NCBI GenBank assembly: GCA_964511405.1
Contig: CAZEFK010000180.1
Span: 1 to 15,015 of the forward strand
DNA: 15,015 nucleotides
Source: CAZEFK01 sp964511405
Lineage (GTDB): Bacteria; Pseudomonadota; Alphaproteobacteria; Elsterales; Elsteraceae
Direction of reading: 5' to 3'
Shown here: piece after piece, positions 1 through 7,011 of the stretch
Layout: each line of letters starts with the position of its first letter
Numbering within the stretch: the first letter of the stretch is position 1
Notes under the pieces: model-generated
Seen by the model: only the letters and a program-made list of their open reading frames with translations
What the model was told of the DNA's origin: nothing
The model's database searches: none
Made by a program: the position numbers and the translations under genes

Positions 1-1008
1 ATAGACCGCGCGGTTGGGGTCGGACGTCCGCGCCAGGGCGTCGCTGTCGCCGGCGCTGGCGAGCAGCCGCAAGCCGTCGCGCAGCCACTGGATGGCCGCG
101 CCGGCGACGAAGATCGAGCCCTCCAGGGCATGGCTCGGCCGCCCGCCGAGCTGATAGGCGAGGGTCGAGAGCAGCCGATGGCGGCTGTCGACGCGGGTGC
201 CGGTGTTCAGCACGACGAAGCAGCCGGTGCCGTAGGTGCTCTTGATGCTGCCGGGCTGAAAGCAGAGCTGGCCGAAGGCGGCGGCCTGCTGGTCGCCGGC
301 CAGGCCGGCGATCGGGACCGCGTGGCCGATCACCGCGGCATCGGTCAGGGCGAGCCGGCCGGCATTGTCGACCACCTGGGGCAGCATCGCGCGCGGCACC
401 CGGAACAGCTCGCACAGCTCCGGGCTCCAGGTCCGGGTGTCGAGGTCCAGCAGCAGGGTGCGGGCGGCGTTGGTGGCGTCGGTCAGGTGGGCGCCGCCGG
501 TCAGCCGCCACACCAGGAAGCTCTCGACGGTGCCGAAGGCGAGCGCGCCGGCCTCGGCGCGGGCGCGGGCGCCGGGCACGCGGTCCAGCAGCCAGGCGAT
601 CTTGGTGGCGGAGAAATAGGGGTCGATCAGCAGCCCGGTCCGGGCCGTCACCGCCGCTTCGTGGCCCTTGGCGATCAGCGCCTCGCAGTCGGGCGTGGTG
701 CGGCGGTCCTGCCAGACGATGGCGTTGTGGATCGGCTCGCCGGTGGCGCGGTCCCAGACGATCGTGGTCTCGCGCTGGTTGGTGATGCCGATGCCGGCGA
801 GATCGGCCGGCCCGATGCCGGCCGCGGTCAGGGCGCCGCGCACCGTGGCCAGGGTGGCGCGCCAGATCTCTTCGGGGTCGTGCTCGACCCAGCCCGGCTG
901 CGGAAAGATCTGCGGCAGGTCCTGTTGGGCCTGGCCGCGCAGCCGGCCGGCTTCGTCGACCACCAGCGCTCGGGTGCTGGTGGTTCCCTGGTCGATCGCG
1001 AGCAGCAT
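1..1008 (-). CDS. glpK: Glycerol kinase, N-terminal 336 residues (cut by window edge)
   Basis: ATP-dependent phosphorylation of glycerol to sn-glycerol 3-phosphate in the cytoplasm; FGGY sugar-kinase family. The start is ATG at 1008, with a GGGAGAGG ribosome-binding site at 1011-1018. The N-terminal phosphate-binding motif is LLAIDQGTTSTRALV (residues 2-16). Glycerol-contacting residues of the family are present: NQRET (R79, E80), the DPYFSATK segment (Y131) and AGDQQAA (D239). STYGTGCF (258-264) is the second ATPase-fold phosphate loop. The family is about 500 residues, so roughly 160 C-terminal residues lie beyond base 1. It is last in a minus-strand run, 26 bases after a small hypothetical gene. 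No glpD, glpR or glpF is visible here. The identification is secure; the unseen C-terminus cannot be judged. Confidence 0.97.
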   Translation of the reverse strand, partial: MLLAIDQGTTSTRALVVDEAGRLRGQAQQDLPQIFPQPGWVEHDPEEIWRATLATVRGALTAAGIGPADLAGIGITNQRETTIVWDRATGEPIHNAIVWQDRRTTPDCEALIAKGHEAAVTARTGLLIDPYFSATKIAWLLDRVPGARARAEAGALAFGTVESFLVWRLTGGAHLTDATNAARTLLLDLDTRTWSPELCELFRVPRAMLPQVVDNAGRLALTDAAVIGHAVPIAGLAGDQQAAAFGQLCFQPGSIKSTYGTGCFVVLNTGTRVDSRHRLLSTLAYQLGGRPSHALEGSIFVAGAAIQWLRDGLRLLASAGDSDALARTSDPNRAVY

Positions 1009-1034
1009 GGCCTCTCCCGTGGGCGCAGTCTCGG

Positions 1035-1349
1035 TCAGGTGCCGGCCGGCGCCACGGTGGCGGCGGCGAGCACGGCGGCGCGGCCGGCGGCAGTGAGCTT
1101 GCACACCAGCCAGTCCGGCTTGAGCGGATTGGCGAACCACGGCTCGGCCCAGCCCGCCACCAGGCAGCCGCGGATCAGCTTGGGGTCGACCTGCTGGCCG
1201 TCGAGGTCGAACAGCGGCAGCTTGCCGCCGGCCTGGGCCAGGCCACGGGCAAGCCAGGCGGCCTGGGCCGCGGTCGGGGTCCGGCGCGGTCGGCCGCCCG
1301 CCCACACCGCCGGCAGCGGCTCGATCGGATCCGAGGTCGGGGTCGCCAT
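1035..1349 (-). CDS. Hypothetical protein, 104 residues, possible winged-helix-like fold
   Basis: I do not recognise a named family. The ATG at 1349 is preceded by AAGGA (1359-1363) at 9 bases. There is no signal peptide or membrane segment, so it should be cytoplasmic. A Pro-rich N-terminus (residues 1-25) leads into an apparent helical region (TAAQAAWLARGL, 26-37), then a segment with KLIRGCLVAGWAEPWF and a closing KLTAAGRAAV. The order helix, helix, then a short strand-like hairpin ending in 'LTxxGR' resembles the wing of small winged-helix proteins, but that is only a resemblance. It lies between the SUMF1-like gene (70 bases upstream) and glpK (26 bases downstream), so it may share a transcript with either. 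I take it as a real gene because of its own ribosome-binding site and its fit in a tight same-strand run. Confidence 0.72.
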   Translation of the reverse strand: MATPTSDPIEPLPAVWAGGRPRRTPTAAQAAWLARGLAQAGGKLPLFDLDGQQVDPKLIRGCLVAGWAEPWFANPLKPDWLVCKLTAAGRAAVLAAATVAPAGT

Positions 1350-1419
1350 TGGGTCTAATCCTTATCGCGGGCGCACTCTGGCCTATCCCGGGCGATCCTG
1401 TAAACGCGGTGTTCCGCAC

Positions 1420-2454
1420 CTATGGCAGGGCGCGGGCGACCCGGAAGCCGATATTGTTGAAGCGGCCACCGGCGGTTTCGCCCCAGCGATAGGCGGCCCG
1501 CAGGGCGACCGGCGTGCTGTGCCAGCCGCCGCCGCGCACGACGCGGCGGCTGCAGTCGCCGCCGCGGCGCGCCGAGCCGTCGGCCGGTGCGCCGGCATGG
1601 TCCGGGGCCCAGCAGTCTTCGGTCCAGGTGAAGGCGTTGCCCAGCATGTCGCGCAGGCCCCAGGGGTTGGGCGGGAAGCTGCCGGCCGGTGCGGTCCCGC
1701 GGTCCCACCGCGCGCCGCAGCTGCGGCAGTTGGCATGGCCGGTGCCCGCGGCGTCGCCCCAATAACGCGCGGTGGTGGTTCCGGCGCGGGCGGCATATTC
1801 GAACTCGGCCTCGCTCAGCAGCCGATAGCGCTGGCCGGTGCGCTGCGACAGCCAGGCGACATAGGCCTGGGCGTCGGACCAGGACACGCCGATCACCGGC
1901 CGCCGGCCGCGACCCCAGCCGAGGTCGGTCGGCTGGTAGCCGGCACAGCCGCCGGCAGCGAGGCAGGCATCCCATTGGGCGAAGGTGATCGGGTCCTGGC
2001 TGACCGCGAAGGCGTGGGCAATGGTCACCCGGTGCCGCGGCTGCTCGCGGGCGGCCTGGGCGGCGGACAGGCCCTCGCGGGCGGCCTCGCCGTCATCGGA
2101 GCCGATCACGGCGCTGCCGGCAGGAACCGGCACCATGGTCGGGCAGGGTCCCGGACAGTCCTGGAAGGTCTCGGCTGCGCCGGTCGGGCGTGGCGGCACG
2201 CTGCGGCCGGTCTCGTCGCAGGGGTCGGCCGGTCCCTGCGGTGCGCGCGACCGGTTGCACTTGGTGGCGCCGGTGTCGGCAGCGGGGGGCGGGGCGACCG
2301 CCGGTCCGCCGGTCGGGCATTTGCCGAAATAAGAGCGTTGGCCGTCGGGGCAGAGCGGCGGCTCGCCGGCCGGCCTCGACGCCTGCGCGTGCGGCGCCGC
2401 GGCCAGGAGCGCCGCGACGGCGGCCAAGAGCACCAGCAGCACCGCGTTGCGCAC
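1420..2454 (-). CDS. Secreted SUMF1/FGE-fold protein lacking the catalytic cysteines
   Basis: 344 residues from a GTG start at 2454, with GGGAG (2465-2469) 10 bases upstream, inside the end of the preceding gene. Residues 1-25 form a hydrophobic signal peptide ending AHAQA-like. A Cys- and Pro-rich linker follows (about 30-105), then a formylglycine-generating-enzyme-type (SUMF1) domain (about 105-341). Family marks are VPAGSAVIGSDDG (109-122), PVIGVSWSDAQAYVAWLSQRTGQRYRLLSEAEFEYAARAG (in parts, 186-225), the NPWGLRDMLGN motif (263-272) and the closing RVVRGGGW...GFRVAR. In true FGE the segment after RGGSW carries two redox cysteines that act on sulfatases. Here WHSTPVALRAAYRW has none, so the enzyme reaction is not expected and a binding or structural role is more likely. 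It is last in the secreted-protease operon, 5 bases after the HExxH gene. Confidence 0.9.
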   Translation of the reverse strand: MRNAVLLVLLAAVAALLAAAPHAQASRPAGEPPLCPDGQRSYFGKCPTGGPAVAPPPAADTGATKCNRSRAPQGPADPCDETGRSVPPRPTGAAETFQDCPGPCPTMVPVPAGSAVIGSDDGEAAREGLSAAQAAREQPRHRVTIAHAFAVSQDPITFAQWDACLAAGGCAGYQPTDLGWGRGRRPVIGVSWSDAQAYVAWLSQRTGQRYRLLSEAEFEYAARAGTTTARYWGDAAGTGHANCRSCGARWDRGTAPAGSFPPNPWGLRDMLGNAFTWTEDCWAPDHAGAPADGSARRGGDCSRRVVRGGGWHSTPVALRAAYRWGETAGGRFNNIGFRVARALP

Positions 2455-2459
2455 CGGCG

Positions 2460-3167
2460 TCAGGCTCCCAGGTAGCGCGCGCCGGCTGCGGCTGCCGCCT
2501 CGACGCCCGTGCTGCGGCGGCCAAGGGCGAAGCCGTGCTCCATGGCGGCGATCCGCTCCTCGGGCGTGCCATGGTGCTCGCGTTCGGTGAAGTCGCTGTC
2601 GCCGAGGTCCTCCCAGGCGCGGCCCAGGTCGACCAGGGCGTCGTCGGCATAGTCGACAGGCTGGGCGCCGAGGCAGTAGCCGGCCAGGAAGTCGGCGTGC
2701 AGCTCGATCAGCCGCGCCGAGTCGGGCCGGTTCAGCCGGTCGTAGTAGCCGGTCTGGTATTGCCGGATATGCGCGAACTCATGGGCGCACACGGCCTGGA
2801 CGAACAGGTCGCCATGGGCCGAACGGTCGACGCGCGACAAGAGCCCGAGCCCGACCAGCACGGTGCCGCGGCTGGAAGGCAGGGCCGAGCGCGGTAGCGC
2901 CATGGCATTGGGCAGCAGGCCGTCATGGTAGAAGGCGAAGCCGGGGCGGACCGCGAGCTGCCGCGCCAGCGTCGCCAGCACATCGCCGAGCGCGGCGTCC
3001 AGCCGCGGGTTGCCCGAGGTTTCCTCCAGCGCGCCCGCCGGCAGTGCCTTGCCCACCAGGCAGCACCCGCGCGCGCCGGCGGCGGGCGCGGCCTGGGCGG
3101 TGCGGCAGGCGAGCAGCGCCGCGGCACCGGCCAGCAGCCGCCGGCGGCCGGGATCGAAGCCGGTCAT
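2460..3167 (-). CDS. Exported HExxH zinc metallopeptidase, YpfJ/Zn_peptidase-like
   Basis: 235 residues from ATG at 3167. A strong GGAGGAG (3173-3179) sits 5 bases upstream, and the ATG overlaps the previous stop (ATGA), so this start is preferred over a longer frame reaching 3728. The N-terminus GRRRLLAGAAALLA has twin arginines and a hydrophobic core typical of Tat signals. Cleavage could be after AQA (residue 26), or C21 (LLAC) could be lipidated. The zinc site is CAHEFAHIRQ (H129, E130, H133), followed by LIELHADFLAGY, where E155 is the likely third ligand. A late HHGTPEERIAAMEHGF segment (198-213) matches the HGT..QR motif of YpfJ-type neutral zinc metallopeptidases. This shows a zinc-protease-like fold acting outside the cytoplasm; the substrate is unknown. 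Confidence 0.9.
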   Translation of the reverse strand: MTGFDPGRRRLLAGAAALLACRTAQAAPAAGARGCCLVGKALPAGALEETSGNPRLDAALGDVLATLARQLAVRPGFAFYHDGLLPNAMALPRSALPSSRGTVLVGLGLLSRVDRSAHGDLFVQAVCAHEFAHIRQYQTGYYDRLNRPDSARLIELHADFLAGYCLGAQPVDYADDALVDLGRAWEDLGDSDFTEREHHGTPEERIAAMEHGFALGRRSTGVEAAAAAGARYLGA

Positions 3168-3634
3168 TTGGGCTCCTCCGGATCGGCCACCGGACACCAG
3201 ATCCCGGCATCGCACAGCCTTGGCGGCTCGGCGGCGTAGGTCAGCGTCTGGTCGCGGAAGCGGACGGCGTCGAGGGCCGGGCGGATCGTCAGGTCGTCGC
3301 GCACCGTCTGGAGCGGCACTTCGCTGGCCGCGTCGTTGCACAGCGTGCCCCAGATCAGGACCGTGTCGCCGCGAAACTCCAGGCGTTGGCGCCAGGTCTT
3401 GATGCGCGTGCGCTCGGGCGTGTTGGAGCGGCAGGTCAGCCCATCCTCCAGACCGTAATAGCTGCGCCCGGCCAGGTCGCTGGGCAGCAGCAGCCGCTGG
3501 AAGCCGGCATCGGGCGCCGGCGACTGGGGGGCGGGCGGGCGGCTGGCCTCGGCGGGCGATTGCGCCGCGCCCGGCGCGGCGGCCAGCGCCAGCACCAGCA
3601 GCGTCGTCCAGCGCTGGCGGGGCAAGGCGGCCAT
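3164..3634 (-). CDS. Unrecognised secreted protein, 156 residues, four mature cysteines
   Basis: I do not recognise a family. The ATG at 3634 begins 2 bases after the metzincin stop (3637-3639). No clear ribosome-binding site is seen, so translation probably depends on ribosomes finishing the upstream gene. Residues 1-24 form a signal peptide (RQRWTTLLVLALAAAPGAAQ). A Pro/Ala-rich linker follows (25-43), then a compact region of about 110 residues. The mature part has four cysteines (C68, C99, C141, C147), an even number compatible with two periplasmic disulfides. The sequence is rich in alternating polar/hydrophobic stretches (RLEFRGDTVLIWGTLCN, DAVRFRDQTLTYAA), suggesting a small beta-barrel or sandwich. 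It sits between two metalloproteases and overlaps the second by 4 bases. A partner, substrate or inhibitor role is conceivable but not shown. Confidence 0.8.
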   Translation of the reverse strand: MAALPRQRWTTLLVLALAAAPGAAQSPAEASRPPAPQSPAPDAGFQRLLLPSDLAGRSYYGLEDGLTCRSNTPERTRIKTWRQRLEFRGDTVLIWGTLCNDAASEVPLQTVRDDLTIRPALDAVRFRDQTLTYAAEPPRLCDAGIWCPVADPEEPK

Positions 3635-3636
3635 GG

Positions 3637-4629
3637 CTAGTCGCCGACCCGGGTGAAGCGCGTGGCGCCGCAGCCGCAGTCGGTGCTGCGCACCATCGCC
3701 TTCGGGAACAGGCCGGTGATCTGGACATGGTCGGCCTGGCTGAAGTCGAAGGCCAGGTCGCGGATCGCCGAGCTGCCGTCGATACGGGCGGTGACCGGCA
3801 CCGTCTGGCCCTGCGGCGTCTCGGCGCTGCCGCTCGCCGCGCCCTGGGCGATGCTCAGCTCCAGCCGGTCGGCCTGGCAGCTGGGATCGCTGTAGGTCAG
3901 CGTCGCCTCCCAATGCCCGGCATACCGCTGGCCGGGCTCGTCGGGCCGGCCGTACCAGGCATGCAGCCCCTCCAGATCAGCGGCGGTCAGCAGGCCGTTG
4001 TTGTTCCAGGACTTGGCGCAGTAGTTCATGACCGACTGCGGATCGTAGGCGGTGATCAGCGCGTCGGGGGCGTCGCCGATGGCGTCGGCGCGGCACCAGC
4101 CGGGCGCATCGGGGCGGTTCTGCTCATGGGCGAAGCCCAGGGCGTGGCCGAACTCGTGGACGGCGATGGCACCGATGCAGAAGTCGCGGGTGGCGGCGCA
4201 GGTCGTCGCCCAGGCCGTGAAGTGGAAGTTGAGCCGAAGCCCGCCGACCCGGCCGTCGAGCTGGGTCCCGAGGCCGTAAGTGCGCGGCGGCTCCTGCCCG
4301 TCCTCGACCAGGATGCGGATCCCGCGCGAGTCGGGCCGGCACTGGTCCCAGCCGACGAAGTGCAACTGCGAGTTCTGCTCCCAGCTGCGGGCCACCGCCT
4401 GGCGTGTCGTCTCGCGGTCCAGGGCGTCCTCGGGCGCCATGGTCTCCCAGCAGACCGGGATGGTGGTGCTGCGCCACTGGGTGGGCGACAGGCCCGACAG
4501 GGTCTCGCCGCATTGCGGGTCGGCAGCGCCCGCGGCCGGCGCCAAGGCCAGGGCGGCGGCGACCGTCAGCGCCGGGATCCGCGAGGCCGATGTCCTCCCA
4601 ACTCCGTTCCGCGTCCAACCCGGCGTCAT
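3637..4629 (-). CDS. Secreted metzincin metalloprotease, astacin/matrixin-like
   Basis: 330 residues from ATG at 4629, with GGAAG about 6 bases upstream. A TTG five codons further out (4644) is less likely. The signal peptide ends near residue 36 (AAGAA). The catalytic domain spans about 40-228. The zinc motif is HEFGHALGFAHEQ (H158, E159, H162, H168), the extended HExxHxxGxxH metzincin site. The following NRPD resembles the astacin signature. The Met-turn is SVMNY (199-203), and LTAADLEGLHAWYG (214-227) is the usual last helix of matrixin/astacin-type domains. A C-terminal region of about 100 residues (229-330), strand-rich and ending with DCGCG, matches nothing I know. It is the first gene of the secreted-protease operon. 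It should be an active zinc endopeptidase outside the cytoplasm. Whether M10 or M12 is the better class cannot be settled here. Confidence 0.93.
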   Translation of the reverse strand: MTPGWTRNGVGRTSASRIPALTVAAALALAPAAGAADPQCGETLSGLSPTQWRSTTIPVCWETMAPEDALDRETTRQAVARSWEQNSQLHFVGWDQCRPDSRGIRILVEDGQEPPRTYGLGTQLDGRVGGLRLNFHFTAWATTCAATRDFCIGAIAVHEFGHALGFAHEQNRPDAPGWCRADAIGDAPDALITAYDPQSVMNYCAKSWNNNGLLTAADLEGLHAWYGRPDEPGQRYAGHWEATLTYSDPSCQADRLELSIAQGAASGSAETPQGQTVPVTARIDGSSAIRDLAFDFSQADHVQITGLFPKAMVRSTDCGCGATRFTRVGD

Positions 4630-4684
4630 GGCAGGCTTCCGCAACAGATGTCGCTCAAGTGTGCCTCAAGTCGGGGCGGGGCGC

Positions 4685-4713
4685 TGCATAATTCTTGTTA
4701 ATCCGGATGGCAA
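4685..4713 (-). promoter_or_regulatory. Candidate sigma-70 promoter for the secreted-protease operon
   Basis: On the minus strand there is a -35-like TTGCCA (4708-4713), a 17-base spacer and a -10-like TATGCA (4685-4690), 56 bases before the metzincin start. The -35 matches five of six consensus bases but the -10 only three. The site lies in the AT-richer centre (about 4685-4765) of the 249-base divergent region between the operon and the MFS gene. No transcription evidence is available; spacing and location are the main support. Confidence 0.3.
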
Positions 4714-4805
4714 GGATGGGAGGTAAGAGTCAAATATCGAATGAATTGCGCGTGATCTTCGTCACGGCGACGGATGGCCCCTCCGGTTTGGGCATGGCCC
4801 CCAGT

Positions 4806-4826
4806 CCGACAACGCGGTTGTATCGG
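4806..4826. repeat. Imperfect inverted repeat upstream of the MFS gene
   Basis: CCGACAAC (4806-4813) and GTTG-TA-TCGG (4817-4826) form an inverted repeat with a 3-base centre and a 2-base bulge. It lies 53 bases before the MFS start and could be an operator for a repressor of the exporter. No regulator gene is adjacent, and an imperfect repeat of this size can arise by chance in GC-rich DNA. Confidence 0.25.
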
Positions 4827-4878
4827 CCAGCCGGTGCGCGCAGGCTCGCCAGCCGAGGGAACCCAGGCGGAGGAGACA

Positions 4879-6096
4879 ATGGCTTCGGCAGCGGCGACGG
4901 CGCGGGTGGCCGGCGGCTTCTCCAGCCTCGCGCACAGCCTGTCGCATCTGTTGATGCTGCTGTACCCGACCGCGGTGCTGGCGATCGGCCCGGCCTGGGG
5001 CCGCTCCTATGCCGAGCTGCTGCCGCTGGCAGCGGCCGGGCAGGTGCTGTTCGGGCTGTGCGCCCTGCCGGCCGGCTGGCTCGGCGACCGCTGGTCGGCA
5101 TCGGGCATGATGGTGGTGTTCTTCCTGGGCTGCGGCGCCGCGGCGGTGCTGACCGGCCTGGCCGGCAGCGAACTGACGCTGGCCTGCGGGCTGGCGCTGA
5201 TCGGCCTGTTCGCCTCGATTTACCATCCGGTCGGGATCGCCTGGCTGATCCGCAATTCGGTCAACCGCGGCAAGGCGCTGGGCATCAACGGCGTGTTCGG
5301 CTCGATCGGGATCGGCAGCGCGGCGCTGGTGGCCGGCGGCCTGTCGGACCTGATCTCCTGGCGCGCCGCCTTCATCATCCCGGGGCTCGCATCGCTGGCC
5401 GCCGGCGCCGGCCTGTGGCTGGCGATCCGGCGCGGCCTGATCCAGGACGCGGTCCGCGATCTCAAGCCCGAGCCGCCGGCCAAACGCGGCGACGTCCTGC
5501 GCGCCTTTTGGGTGCTGTCGGTGACCATGTTCTGCAGCGGCATGATCTCGCAGACCACCACGATCGTGCTGCCCAAGCTGTTCGCCGACCATCCTGTGGC
5601 GTTCATCGGCGGCTCCAGCACCGGGGTCGGGCTGCAGGTCGGTGTGATGTTCGTGTTCACGGCGATCGCGGGCCTGGTCGGCGGCCATCTGGCGGACCGC
5701 GTGCCCATGAAGGGCCTCTATGTCGTGACCTACCTGATGCAGATCCCGCTGCTGATGCTGGTGGCCGGCCAGGCCGGGCTGACGCTGATGGGCGTGCTGA
5801 TCGGCGCCATGGTGCTGCAGGTGTCGGGCACGCCGGCCGAGAACGGGCTGGTCGCGCGCTACACGCCGCCGGCCTGGCGGGCCACGGCCTATGGCGCCAA
5901 GTTCGTGCTGGCGCTCGGCGCCTCGGCCCTGGGCTATCCGCTGGTCGCCTGGCTCTATGACGGCGGCGGCTCGGGGGCGCTCTATCTGTCGCTGGCGGCG
6001 CTGGCGCTGATCGGCGGCGGCATCGCGCTGCTGCTGCCGCGGGACCCCGCGGCGGGTGTTCCGCATGCGGTGCCGGCGGCCGGCGGCGCGGACTAA
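4879..6096 (+). CDS. MFS transporter, fosmidomycin-resistance (Fsr)-like
   Basis: 405 residues, about 12 hydrophobic membrane segments, inner membrane. The start is ATG at 4879 behind GGAGGAG (4869-4875). The open frame runs back to 4774, but the extra 35 residues are not membrane-like. The loop after TM2 is GWLGDRWSASG (67-76), the MFS motif A, and a degenerate copy GGHLADRVPMKG (268-279) marks the second half. The early HSLSHLLMLLYP (19-30) and FASIYHPVGIAW (111-122) resemble the H..(N/D)...P and F-HP motifs of Fsr-type efflux proteins, more than sugar or organic-acid symporters. The substrate cannot be read from sequence. It is transcribed away from the secreted-protease operon and ends in a stop that overlaps the convergent glycosyltransferase stop. 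Confidence 0.95.
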   Translation: MASAAATARVAGGFSSLAHSLSHLLMLLYPTAVLAIGPAWGRSYAELLPLAAAGQVLFGLCALPAGWLGDRWSASGMMVVFFLGCGAAAVLTGLAGSELTLACGLALIGLFASIYHPVGIAWLIRNSVNRGKALGINGVFGSIGIGSAALVAGGLSDLISWRAAFIIPGLASLAAGAGLWLAIRRGLIQDAVRDLKPEPPAKRGDVLRAFWVLSVTMFCSGMISQTTTIVLPKLFADHPVAFIGGSSTGVGLQVGVMFVFTAIAGLVGGHLADRVPMKGLYVVTYLMQIPLLMLVAGQAGLTLMGVLIGAMVLQVSGTPAENGLVARYTPPAWRATAYGAKFVLALGASALGYPLVAWLYDGGGSGALYLSLAALALIGGGIALLLPRDPAAGVPHAVPAAGGAD

Positions 6097-7001
6097 TCCT
6101 CGAACCGCACCGACATCGCGGCCACCGCGCCGGTGTCCCGATCGACGATCGGGAGCCGGGGGAAGCGCTTGAGCCCGACCAGGTGGAGCACGGCGATGCG
6201 GTCACCGGTGTCCGGGTCGATGTAGCCGCTGCCGGCGCGCCAGTCCGGCAGGCCGAGATGCAGGCACCAATTGTACCGGTCGGGCAGCGCGACCCGTAGC
6301 TCCGGCGCATCGAGCAGCGCCCGGTTGATCGCGGCCTGCTCGACCGTCCACGAGGCCTGCGCCGGGGCGCCGCTGTTGATGTCCACGCGCACGGCGTCCA
6401 AGGCCTGGGCCAGATGGCCGGCCCACCGCGCCCACAAGGCGCTGTCGCGCGTCAGCGTGAAGACGCCGATGTTGAACATCAGCGCGCCGCGCTGGGCCTG
6501 GGCGATCTCGCGGCCGAACGCCGCTTCCCAATAGAGCCGGTGCTGCTCCAGCAAATAGGCGTGATCGCCCTTGATCGGGTAGGCCACGCCGTTGACCACG
6601 ATGGTGAAATCCAAGGCGCGGCGCCACCGCTCCTGGACCAGCCCGATGCAGCCGGCGGGCACGGCCGCGAGCCGGCTTTCCAGGCTGGGCCAGTCCTGGA
6701 CCCAGGCGTCGGCATCGATCCAGATATAGCGATCGAAGCCGGGCAGGTAGCGGGGCAGGAACGGGCGGGCGGTCATCGCCCGGAACCAGCGGGGGGCGTT
6801 GGGCCCGACCATGTCCGGGAAGTCGTTCTCGGCGGCGATCACGGTCACGCCCTGGTCGGCGAGCCAGTTCGTGTCTGCATCCGTCAAGCCCAGGTCGAGG
6901 ACGGTGCAGGCGATGGCGCTGGCCTGGCGGATCGACGCGACGAGGCCACGGAGCAGGGGCATGTAGCCCGAGTCCGCCGCCGTCACCACACAGGTTCGCA
7001 A
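6093..7001 (-). CDS. Glycosyltransferase-like protein with DxD motif (GT-A, GT8-like)
   Basis: 302 residues from a TTG at 7001. An ATG at 7052 would add 17 residues but run 41 bases into the acetyltransferase gene, and the added MARPRNCGGGSSC... looks like antisense of nothing conserved. The protein opens with RTCVVTAADSGYMPLLRGLVASI, the usual first strand of GT-A folds. It continues with a second strand (GVTVIAAEND, 51-60), an acceptor-like FRAMTARPFLPRYLPGFDRYIWIDADAW region with DAD (96-98) as the metal/nucleotide-sugar site, and a late HLVGLKRFP segment (273-281) typical of the closing histidine/lysine region. It is soluble, without signal peptide. It is last in the five-gene run, 10 bases after the GNAT stop. 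Donor and acceptor are unknown; lipid- or surface-glycan work is a guess. Confidence 0.85.
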   Translation of the reverse strand: MRTCVVTAADSGYMPLLRGLVASIRQASAIACTVLDLGLTDADTNWLADQGVTVIAAENDFPDMVGPNAPRWFRAMTARPFLPRYLPGFDRYIWIDADAWVQDWPSLESRLAAVPAGCIGLVQERWRRALDFTIVVNGVAYPIKGDHAYLLEQHRLYWEAAFGREIAQAQRGALMFNIGVFTLTRDSALWARWAGHLAQALDAVRVDINSGAPAQASWTVEQAAINRALLDAPELRVALPDRYNWCLHLGLPDWRAGSGYIDPDTGDRIAVLHLVGLKRFPRLPIVDRDTGAVAAMSVRFED

Positions 7002-7011
7002 CGCGGCGCGC

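Noticed and set aside
1390..1419. Possible terminator or promoter in the 70-base gap after the SUMF1-like gene
   Set aside because: The GCGG/CCGC stem is 4 bp and followed by only three T. A TTTACA -35-like element has no -10 partner at 16-18 bases.
130..2475. 781-residue open frame on the plus strand
   Set aside because: It runs antisense through glpK, the 104-residue gene and the SUMF1-like gene. Its Gly/Ala/Arg-rich sequence has no domain marks and is what GC-rich third positions produce on the opposite strand.
4695..5960. 421-residue open frame starting in the divergent intergenic region
   Set aside because: Its first residues (GGKSQISNELRVIFVTATD) look protein-like, but the frame continues as an out-of-frame copy over the MFS gene. 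The MFS start at 4879 has a much better ribosome-binding site and a true membrane protein sequence.
4762..6066. 434-residue open frame on the minus strand
   Set aside because: Antisense to the MFS gene; Gln/Arg/His-rich without domain marks.
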